This document shows positions 60,501-64,000 of a DNA stretch of 64,000 nucleotides, piece after piece. Origin of the DNA: Pararge aegeria (taxonomy: Eukaryota > Arthropoda > Insecta > Lepidoptera > Nymphalidae). The translations under genes and the position numbers were made by a program. The number at the start of each line of letters is the position of its first letter. Positions within the stretch are counted from its first letter, which is position 1. The DNA is taken from positions 7,512,001 through 7,576,000 of the forward strand of contig NC_053201.1 of assembly GCF_905163445.1 (NCBI RefSeq), read 5' to 3'. The notes under the pieces were generated by a model. That model did no database searches and was not told where the DNA came from. It worked only from the letters and a program-made list of their open reading frames with translations.

Positions 60501-61508
60501 GAAATAATTATTAGAAATATAGATATTTAGACTGTCTGTAGCTTGCATGATCTTTGAGGATTGGAAAACATTGAAGTAAAATTCATGATAAAATACATTG
60601 AATTTTATTCTAAGTTAGCGTTAACTTTATTATCTATACATTTTGTATAATGTACCACGTTTTGTGTTATATAACTACATCTTGAGGTTGTTTAAATAAT
60701 TTTAAAGAAGTAAGAAACTCAATTAGGCGATTCATTTTTTTTAATTTTCATATGAATTAGTTTATGTTTATTTCTTGCTGTAGTCAGTATTTTTATTTAA
60801 AGCTACACAAGACAAGTCTATGTCTACGAATCCGCAAGAATATACGATAACTTTCTTTATTTATCCCCTATATTTATCTTTTTCTTTTTCAATGTTATGC
60901 TTTGATATTTTTCAATGTTTGGTGTGACTAATAAACACGTGTGTCCACGCATGTAACGACAAGCTTGATATTTGTCCCCTCCAGGAACCAACACTGATGG
61001 GCCGTCCAACGTGAACAACTAAACATCGACACCTTGCCATCCTTTAATACCACGCACAACTTAGCCAAAGACAATTTTCACATTCATATTATGTTATTCA
61101 GAGACATAAACGAGTACCCATAGCTTTATCATTACACATAATACAGTCCATGATATATTATAAACATCCCCTTCCTGAACTAGCGGTCCTGAAGATTCCA
61201 GTTTGCAGCATGGTTTCGTTTATTTGCATTTTGTTGTGAGTTGAACTTTTTTTTATTATCTTCGTATAGTTAAGCATACTTAATTTGCATTTGGATTCAT
61301 ACCAATAATTTTATATTTGATTCAGGCGAAAAATAAAACGTTTAGTCAGGATTATTGTCATTAATTTAATAGTAACTTTTTTAATTTTATATCACCAGTT
61401 AAAGCACTAGAAGAGCTGCCTCTACAGGATAATATGGACGACTATGAAGATCGCTCACCAGACGTTGAACTGCCAATTTATCAACAAAGAGACAATTTCT
61501 TTACATAA
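41264..61508 (+). CDS. kmr: kramer / PLEKHA4-7-family PH-domain scaffold protein, whole gene (5'-partial, 22 coding exons)
   Basis: Exons: 41264-42522, 42757-42964, 43763-43808, 45093-45181, 45275-46058, 46138-46830, 47318-47513, 48254-51592, 51984-52231, 52348-52470, 52608-52772, 52927-53171, 53262-53419, 54171-54277, 55236-55383, 56330-56452, 56577-56798, 57015-57727, 58335-58502, 58791-58886, 59836-59932, 61399-61508. All introns are GT-AG and phases agree at every junction. Counted from ATG 41298 the product is about 3,100 residues, much longer than the roughly 780-1,270 of the human relatives. Residues about 378-490 form a PH domain. Coiled-coil blocks lie at about 2,318-2,640 and 3,005-3,064, and most of the rest is disordered. 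Family knowledge: PLEKHA4/5/6/7 proteins bind phosphoinositides at the plasma membrane or junctions, and PLEKHA4 and fly kramer restrain Cullin3-KLHL12 ubiquitination of Dishevelled, affecting Wnt and planar polarity. Assignment to this family rests on the PH core and C-terminal blocks. One-to-one orthology is inferred. The symbol follows the fly gene. Confidence 0.9.
42757..42964 (+). CDS. kmr: kmr exon 2: second half of PH domain
   Basis: The acceptor is TTTATTATTAG, the donor GTAAGC at 42965. Residues 409-477. It continues CLFYYK with SQDEEKLLGSVLLPSYKV and runs through RKFAFKLEHANMRTYVLAAL to the C-terminal helix EAMMKWVKALTLAAL, whose invariant Trp is present. This order matches the PH domains of PLEKHA5/6/7 closely. 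The exon leaves two codon bases. Confidence 0.93.
43417..43458. repeat. perfect palindrome, 19-bp arms, 4-nt spacer, in kmr intron 3
   Basis: GCAATACGCTGAGGTTAAT and its exact inverse, spacer GATG. As RNA it would form a tight hairpin in the pre-mRNA. Confidence 0.9.
43650..43730. mobile_element. MITE family W end, in kmr intron 3
   Basis: TTGGATAGAAGCAGGCGTTA, TTTGCGGAAATCCATAATAT and TTATGAAAATTAAGCTTAAT. The same terminal sequence as found beside the 2797 copy on the opposite strand. Confidence 0.65.
43763..43808 (+). CDS. kmr: kmr exon 3: short linker after the PH domain
   Basis: A 46-nt exon between CTTTGTTTTCAG and GTGCGT, residues 478-493, reading NEQQKQNDRAAAKTE. It restores phase 0. 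It is below usual ORF-size cut-offs and is supported by splice signals and exact phase fit to both neighbours. Confidence 0.8.
43809..45092. other. kmr: kmr intron 3
   Basis: The longest 5'-side intron listed here. It carries the MITE-like inverted repeat at 44690-44935 and otherwise A+T-rich DNA. The palindrome 43417-43458, the SINE head near 43284-43345 and the family-W end 43650-43730 lie just before exon 3, in the preceding intron (42965-43762). Confidence 0.6.
44690..44935. mobile_element. inverted-repeat MITE-like element in kmr intron 3
   Basis: The arms AACTAAAAAGCAAGAATAAA with TATTTTCTACAACATTTTC and, inverted, AAGTAAAATGTAGAAAATG with TATCTTGCTTTTTAG face each other across about 150 bp. 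No target duplication was resolved. Confidence 0.55.
45093..45181 (+). CDS. kmr: kmr exon 4: proline-rich SH3-ligand-like segment
   Basis: An 89-nt exon between ATTGTAG and GTAAGA, residues 494-522 plus two bases. It reads DGDEAGPTYANAPPKPRRAN and then DGYNSPSPDM across the junction. APPKPRR resembles an SH3-binding core; the partner is unknown. Confidence 0.87.
45275..46058 (+). CDS. kmr: kmr exon 5: Ser/Tyr/Pro-rich disordered region
   Basis: The acceptor is GATTTTACAG, the donor GTATGT at 46059. Residues about 523-784. It begins YDPNYDLLKKPASHYSQ and is rich in Y, S, N, T and K, including EDIYAAYGNETGKTYAKSP. No folded domain is visible. Read-through into the intron stops after only three codons, which supports the donor. 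Confidence 0.9.
46138..46830 (+). CDS. kmr: kmr exon 6: disordered region ending before the conserved WKQRM block
   Basis: The acceptor is ATCGGTTTCAG, the donor GTAAAA at 46831; length 693 nt (231 codons), phase 0 at both ends, residues 785-1015. It opens VPEKTFSGPSVLRRKKMQAS, then has SGIQPPMPRPHSADFLEYES and KQPPRPKSSLD, again SH3- or WW-ligand-like. It ends EREGEKKVQQ, leading directly into REESMKRLLEWKQRM of the next exon, a family-conserved junction. Confidence 0.92.
47013..47285 (+). other. unexplained open frame in kmr intron 6
   Basis: An open stretch whose later part reads SSPEPLFARAKEQSVMSFSG and then PLRSPVTICHLSIKTSRVFS, compositionally like kmr exons. A fair acceptor (TTATGTTTTAG, 47101) precedes it, but the phase does not fit exon 6 (phase 0), where the reading hits TAA within ten codons. 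No donor follows before its stop at 47283-47285. Not included in the gene model. Confidence 0.2.
47318..47513 (+). CDS. kmr: kmr exon 7: conserved REESMKRLLEWKQRMLQSPL block
   Basis: The acceptor is CCTATTTTAAG, the donor GTATGT at 47514. Residues 1016-1080 plus one base. The helix EESMKRLLEWKQRMLQSPLT is one of the best conserved motifs outside the PH domain in PLEKHA4-7. It is followed by a Ser/Tyr tail ending YNSYSSDDE. Confidence 0.93.
48254..51592 (+). CDS. kmr: kmr exon 8: giant exon encoding an acidic, Ser/Asn-rich disordered region
   Basis: One 3,339-nt open exon (residues about 1,081-2,193) between TTTTGCACCCCAG and GTATCC. It starts EETPGTDLQNTSDKQAGRSH, so the true exon begins well upstream of the first GTG or ATG codon seen in this frame. 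It contains an acidic stretch (about 1,150-1,280), a polyproline cluster LPPPPIPTSPPPF near residue 1,440, Tyr motifs such as YVEMNLG, VYMELN, YENVLY and VYVSLV, and HARSMDDLD near residue 2,010. No folded domain is recognisable. The uninterrupted frame over 1,100 codons in A+T-rich DNA, with exact phase at both ends, makes it secure. It accounts for over a third of the protein. Confidence 0.93.
51984..52231 (+). CDS. kmr: kmr exon 9: first RAVSPRVR repeat
   Basis: The acceptor is ACTTTTTGCAG, the donor GTGAGT at 52232. Residues 2,194-2,276, ending in phase 0. It has an Asn run followed by KKAFLGSNTSIGRSNRDGT and then PVRAVSPRVRWVEEKP. The RAVSPRVR octamer recurs in the next exon. Confidence 0.9.
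52348..52470 (+). CDS. kmr: kmr exon 10: second RAVSPRVR repeat
   Basis: A 123-nt, phase 0-0 exon (41 codons, residues 2,277-2,317) between TTATTTTTAG and GTATGT. It includes EDVWTTVRSPSRALQQP and then PIRAVSPRVRRNTENDDM. Because both ends are phase 0 it could be skipped without a frameshift. Confidence 0.87.
52608..52772 (+). CDS. kmr: kmr exon 11: start of the conserved coiled-coil region
   Basis: The acceptor is TTGCGATAG, the donor a weak GTGCTT at 52773; 165 nt, phase 0-0, residues 2,318-2,372. It reads GELLGRSHEELVLLLIQLRR and continues RHAATHRSIEQCCVQISSIE. The SHEELVLLLIQLRRR helix matches PLEKHA5/6/7. Intron retention would add a hydrophobic tail of about 23 residues and stop at 52842-52844. 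Confidence 0.9.
52927..53171 (+). CDS. kmr: kmr exon 12: coiled coil
   Basis: The acceptor is GCTTTACAG, the donor GTAAAT at 53172. Residues 2,373-2,453 plus two bases. Heptad-rich text such as EENLQRLEQLKTQLMELENH, then SKPLVQLVDNMVKLGSLYNR. A long helical segment continuing from exon 11. Confidence 0.93.
53262..53419 (+). CDS. kmr: kmr exon 13: coiled coil
   Basis: The acceptor is ACAATTTTAG, the donor GTAATT at 53420. Residues 2,454-2,506. Reads RWLESAAAGKPLETEAARVR and then VAELWALEQELADEAAILQG. Leaves one base. Confidence 0.92.
54171..54277 (+). CDS. kmr: kmr exon 14: coiled coil, with tandem donors 9 nt apart
   Basis: The acceptor is GTTTTTCCAG. It reads GVRSKLDSVNIGSRAQPSGL then EAELARVHAMLAHNSK (residues 2,507-2,542). 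Two donors fit the frame: AAG|GTTTAT at 54278, used here, and AAG|GTTTTT at 54287, which would add VYK. Both splice in phase to exon 15, which starts KLEQTVADN. Confidence 0.88.
54475..54705 (-). repeat. SINE-like repeat (family C), antisense in kmr intron 14
   Basis: On the minus strand it shows the family order in reverse on plus: CAAGCAGATGGCC, TTGGTAAGTGGAAAAC, CGCCGGGCATGCAAG and CTGCTTGCCGGCAGAAATAAG. It is inserted antisense to the host gene and contributes no exon. Confidence 0.7.
55236..55383 (+). CDS. kmr: kmr exon 15: coiled coil
   Basis: The acceptor is TTTTTTTAACAG, the donor GTAAGC at 55384. Residues 2,543-2,591 plus one base. Reads KLEQTVADNARLERELHHLR and continues RALRAQRANIHAQASHN. 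Strongly helical and basic, then a His/Pro/Thr linker. Confidence 0.92.
55500..55775 (+). promoter_or_regulatory. promoter-like island in kmr intron 15
   Basis: A locally G+C-richer block with CGCATCACGCCG and GGTCGGCCGGCC, TATACT at 55651 and TATTTAAA at 55670, an arthropod-type initiator TCAGTG at 55684, then a GTAAGT donor at 55766. It could be an internal promoter with a noncoding first exon splicing to exon 16, or a mobile-element 5' end. Confidence 0.2.
56035..56135. mobile_element. MITE family W fragment, in kmr intron 15
   Basis: TTGGATAGAGCAGATGTTAC, TTTGCGCAGTTTCATG and TTTGCGGATTATAGCAAATT with AAGCTTAAT. Decayed. Confidence 0.55.
56330..56452 (+). CDS. kmr: kmr exon 16: coiled coil
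   Basis: The acceptor is AATTGTTACAG, the donor GTAAGT at 56453. 123 nt, phase 1 at both ends. Reads EVTRVQQLVSALQRQRQELS and then RAVRHLTQQSHALQI. It could be skipped in frame. Confidence 0.92.
56577..56798 (+). CDS. kmr: kmr exon 17: conserved SAWQETNLDTG block
   Basis: The acceptor is TTATTAAAG, the donor GTAAAT at 56799. Residues 2,633-2,706. Begins GKRRPMSAWQETNLDTGHTI; the SWQETDLD-like motif is shared with vertebrate PLEKHA5/6/7. A Tyr-rich acidic stretch follows. Phase 1 at both ends. Confidence 0.91.
57015..57727 (+). CDS. kmr: kmr exon 18: conserved KTVRIVKRESERRQRDR block and Ser/Tyr-rich region
   Basis: The acceptor is ATTTTCACAG, the donor GTACGT at 57728. Residues 2,707-2,944. 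The opening GNLSVEKQ-type acidic lead is followed by IKTVRIVKRESERRQRDRDR, a highly conserved family motif, then a long Ser/Tyr region and a basic block KEKRRHYTAPHHLSAKTL. Read-through would stop after six codons at 57746-57748. Confidence 0.92.
57955..58125 (+). repeat. interspersed repeat V in kmr intron 18
   Basis: CCTCGTTGCTTTAGTTTTAA, GTTTAAGAATGTAGTTATTG and GCATCAAAAGTGCCATCTAT. Inserted in sense orientation in the intron; it does not disturb the exon phases. Confidence 0.65.
58335..58502 (+). CDS. kmr: kmr exon 19: conserved PERYIPEK block
   Basis: The acceptor is TTTGGTTCCAG, the donor GTCAGT at 58503. 56 codons, phase 0-0, residues 2,945-3,000. Reads ALGRSLDDADMERALRGAAP and ends IIIPERYIPEK, a family-conserved run. 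It is locally richer in G+C than the surrounding introns. Confidence 0.92.
58791..58886 (+). CDS. kmr: kmr exon 20: PPELSPEEQQKRQEKVE helix
   Basis: The acceptor is AATCTATATAG, the donor GTTAGT at 58887. 32 codons, phase 0-0, residues 3,001-3,032. Reads PPELSPEEQQKRQEKVESIK and then KMLTSSSADPSK. The ELSPEEQ start is typical of the family and continues PERYIPEK of exon 19. Confidence 0.92.
59836..59932 (+). CDS. kmr: kmr exon 21: C-terminal coiled coil
   Basis: The acceptor is GTTGTATTAG, the donor GTAAGA at 59933. Residues 3,033-3,064 plus one base. Reads SPDGQEKRQREHLLQMNQIL and then AEQVTEMSKIIA. Markedly G+C-richer than the introns. Its phase-1 end is compatible with either of two last exons. 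Confidence 0.92.
59933..60984. other. kmr: last long intron of kmr, nothing else seen
   Basis: A+T-rich with no ORF or repeat recognised. Together with 61023-61398 it separates exon 21 from the two alternative last exons. Confidence 0.6.
60985..61022 (+). CDS. kmr: kmr alternative last coding exon A: short 12-residue tail
   Basis: The acceptor is GTCCCCTCCAG at 60984, strong and preceded by a pyrimidine run. Spliced from exon 21 it gives GTNTDGPSNVNN and the stop TAA at 61020-61022, for a protein of about 3,076 residues. There is no donor before the stop, so this would be a terminal exon or a retained intron ending in the shared 3' UTR. Use in vivo is inferred from the signals only. Confidence 0.6.
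61399..61508 (+). CDS. kmr: kmr alternative last coding exon B: 36-residue acidic tail
   Basis: The acceptor is TATATCACCAG at 61398. It continues exon 21 (MSKIIA) with VKALEELPLQDNMDDYEDRS and then PDVELPIYQQRDNFFT, stopping at TAA 61506-61508. The tail is acidic with an aromatic end. The open frame over 36 codons and phase fit support it as coding. A protein of about 3,100 residues results. Confidence 0.8.
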
Positions 61509-61518
61509 ATTTAGCCTA

Positions 61519-61524
61519 AATAAA
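61519..61524 (+). promoter_or_regulatory. proximal polyadenylation signal AATAAA
   Basis: A canonical hexamer 11 nt after the exon-B stop. Use would give a very short 3' UTR without the MITE. Similar hexamers are frequent in A+T-rich DNA, so use is uncertain. Confidence 0.35.
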
Positions 61525-61878
61525 ATATTTGAAATTTTTGCGAGGTGCCCCATCATATAGTCATTGTATCGGCTAAAATGGCTACAATGGATTAGTTGAT
61601 TTAATTTTGGGAAAGTTTCCCTAAACACTATCGTCGAATTCAGTAGTCATACTTTAATCGTAGGTATATAGTATCGTATATATACCCGTGAAGCTACATA
61701 TAATAAAAGTAATCGTACATAGACCATTATTATATAAAGTAAAAAGCTTTAATTATTATTGGCATTAGTTTTTTTTAAATTGTATACGGACAAGGTTCCA
61801 CGTAATGAATAAAGCGATACATAATGATAATATACAAGTATGTAAGCCAATAATTAGTAACAAAAGGGTAAACATGAC

Positions 61879-62072
61879 CAGTGGCGTGCAAAGAGGGTAT
61901 GCACAGGGTATGCAGATGATATAAGATGAAGAAAATCTCCAGTACGAATTATAAAACATTTAAGGATAGGCATTGTAAGACTTATAAAAAGCCTACCCAC
62001 AACTCGAACTAGAGATTTTCTTCATTTTATATCATCTGCATACCCTGTGCATACCCTCTATGCACGCCACTG
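61879..62072. mobile_element. hAT-type MITE copy 4, intact, in the kmr 3' UTR
   Basis: 194 bp bounded by CAGTGGCGTGC and GCACGCCACTG. The terminal inverted repeats are about 61 nt with two mismatches. The flanking 8-bp duplication AACATGAC is perfect on both sides (61871-61878 and 62073-62080), which identifies a hAT-superfamily non-autonomous element. The near-perfect arms and perfect duplication suggest a young insertion. Confidence 0.9.
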
Positions 62073-63835
62073 AACATGACTATGTTTTATTAAACCAATA
62101 TTTTCAAGAAACCATGAATTCCTGATGATTTTTAATATTTACATAATGAAAAACTAAGACCATTATCAATCAATAAAGTACCGTTTTAAAATTTACCTAA
62201 AATACTAAAAATTGCTGATATCAAGAAATTAACGTTGAAAGGGTTTAATAAAATGTTATTATTATAGAAATGTAACGACTAGGGTAGTAGTGAGATGATA
62301 ATTAGAAATTGAATATACTGTGAGAGATATTGAATACATTAGTAAATTTGAATATTACCACTAGGGGAGAGAAATTGCTTTAACGAGACCTTCCACCGAC
62401 TGGCTCCGCTTTGGCTTTTAAACATATCGTGTCATATCTTTAGACATGTATAATTGACGAAGAATGCTGTATATTTTTTTCTTATATCAGACGTCATTTA
62501 GCAATTGCTCAATTTTAAAAAAACATTCCGTTTAATGTTATCTATTTCGAAAAAAAAATATTTATGCTATTCATAAAAAAGCACTTTATGGGTCAGTTTA
62601 AAAATATAACTTAATCAATTCATAAAATCTAACTAGAGATTTCCAAATAAAAGTCTCGTGATTAAATGTCCTAATTATAAATATATAACGATTGTAAATA
62701 TCTACCTACCTGACTTACCAATATAATTTTTATTGAAAAGAATTCAATAGTTATCGTGGTATGTACACGTCAGATATTTATAATTACGTAGTACAATATA
62801 GTCTTCTATATAAAGGGCCTTCAATTGTTATTTTAGACGTAAGCTTATGTAACTTACAATGTAGTGTATTTATAAATATTTAAAAAATGATGCCATGTTA
62901 AACAAAAGTACTTAATATTGTAGATAAAGCACATCTTATATTTTAGTTTTCAAACGAATAGAAATGCGTTTTAGTATTATTTCGTTTAGTAATATTGTTT
63001 ATTGATAATATTATTTTTCATTTTATTAACCATATTTAGTTATTAAAGGGCTTGATTTTTTTTTATTGTGTACTGTAATGCACATAGTCAATTGTAGAAA
63101 ATCAAAACTTCTTATGAATATAACAATGTATTTATCGAACTTGTAACATAGTGTCATATTGTCCGAATGCTTCATGTTTTATGTAAAAGAAGCAACGAAT
63201 TTGGAACATTTGTGATAATCATAAATATAACTGATTTTTTTAATATATCACATGTACCTATACTTCTTTCAATATAGGTAATCTTTGAATAAATGTTTAG
63301 ATGTAGTTCATTAGCCTATATAAGCTTTAAATACTGAAGTTATCATCTTTAACACCGATTTAAAGTATATATTGTTATTGATATATGCTACAGTTGATCT
63401 CTCATTTAAATTTATGACCATACTATAAACTTTAATTCGTTTCAAATATTTCAATAAATATAATTTAATTTAAGTTTACTTAGTTTTTAACTTATTAATC
63501 ATGGAAAGTCTTTTTTTGGCCATATATAATATAATTAGAATGTCTTACTTTTAATTTTTATATAATCACAATTATTAAGTATAGTTCTGAGATCGCAATA
63601 GTATCGCATCGTTTGGTGTGACGTTAGCGTCTGTGTTCCGTGAAACAATACAATATCCTATTAAAATTAATCGTTATATTAACAAATTCGTATACAAAAT
63701 GATAATTTCCTAGTAAATTTATAGACTGAAATAGTTTTTGCCTTAAAGCCTGTCCTCTTAAAAATTTCCTAAACCTGTATTGTTTATAATATGTATTATA
63801 ATGTCAATTATGTACCTATTTTACTTATCTATCTG

Positions 63836-63841
63836 AATAAA
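63836..63841 (+). promoter_or_regulatory. distal polyadenylation signal AATAAA
   Basis: A canonical AATAAA followed within 20-30 nt by a T/G-rich stretch (TTCACTTGTTTTTGTTC), the usual arrangement at insect cleavage sites. This is the best candidate for the main 3' end of kmr. Confidence 0.5.
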
Positions 63842-64000
63842 GAATTAATATCGTTCACTTGTTTTTGTTCATTATACTTGTGTTATATGACGACCGGTTC
63901 AAGACCGGTGTAGCGTTGGTTACTTCAAAGACTTGGTTGGTTGGTTACTTCAAAGATTGGTACGTCGCGATTCGGAGGATTAAATTTACCAATACTCAAT

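Larger units (their letters stand above)
61509..63860 (+). other. kmr: probable 3' UTR of kmr
   Basis: Noncoding A+T-rich sequence following both candidate stops. The end is placed by the distal poly(A) signal at 63836 and the T/G-rich run just after it, so the boundary is approximate. A 194-bp MITE lies within it. No other gene is visible here. Confidence 0.55.

Noticed and set aside
1..64000. CRISPR arrays, operons, riboswitches or bacterial insertion sequences
   Set aside because: None seen; the introns, SINEs and LINEs show a eukaryotic nuclear genome.

Overview
The window is insect genomic DNA, almost certainly from a butterfly or moth and plausibly a satyrine nymphalid. It is A+T-rich, its one gene has GT-AG introns, and it carries repeats typical of Lepidoptera: RTE-like LINE 3' ends running into (TGATGA)n tails, tRNA-derived SINEs with a GGTTCGATTCC B box, short elements ending in CAACAGCTAG, and small hairpin MITEs. 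No prokaryotic, viral or CRISPR features were seen. The species cannot be fixed from the sequence alone.

Positions 1 to about 41.2 kb hold no recognisable protein-coding gene. This part is anonymous A+T-rich DNA scattered with decayed mobile elements: RTE and jockey-type LINE fragments, a gypsy integrase fragment, several SINE families, hAT-type MITEs with 8-bp target duplications, and one element of about 2 kb with five internal tandem units. It may be a large first intron or the upstream intergenic region of the gene that follows. Two G+C-richer islands (about 8.46-8.75 kb and 30.5-30.6 kb) are the only candidates I see for upstream exons or promoters.

From 41264 to 61508 one large plus-strand gene can be assembled exon by exon. 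Every junction has GT and AG, and the phase agrees across all 22 coding exons. It encodes the insect member of the PLEKHA4/5/6/7 family, called kramer in Drosophila. The protein is about 3,100 residues counted from the ATG at 41298. Its order is a Gln/His/Asn-rich N-terminal region, one PH domain split between exons 1 and 2, SH3-ligand-like and Ser/Tyr-rich disordered segments, a single exon of 3,339 nt encoding a long acidic disordered region, a run of small coiled-coil exons, and conserved C-terminal blocks. Two alternative last coding exons give a short 12-residue tail or a 36-residue acidic tail. The 5' end is not found: the first exon opens in frame upstream of its ATG, so an upstream coding exon is likely. 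The 3' UTR probably runs to a polyadenylation signal at 63836 and contains a nearly perfect 194-bp hairpin MITE.

No wholly new multi-gene system was found. The most useful leads are the hAT-MITE family with its 3'-UTR hairpin, the alternative C-termini, a repeated RAVSPRVR motif in consecutive exons, three perfect palindromes that each have a 4-nt spacer, and promoter-like islands that might supply missing or alternative first exons.
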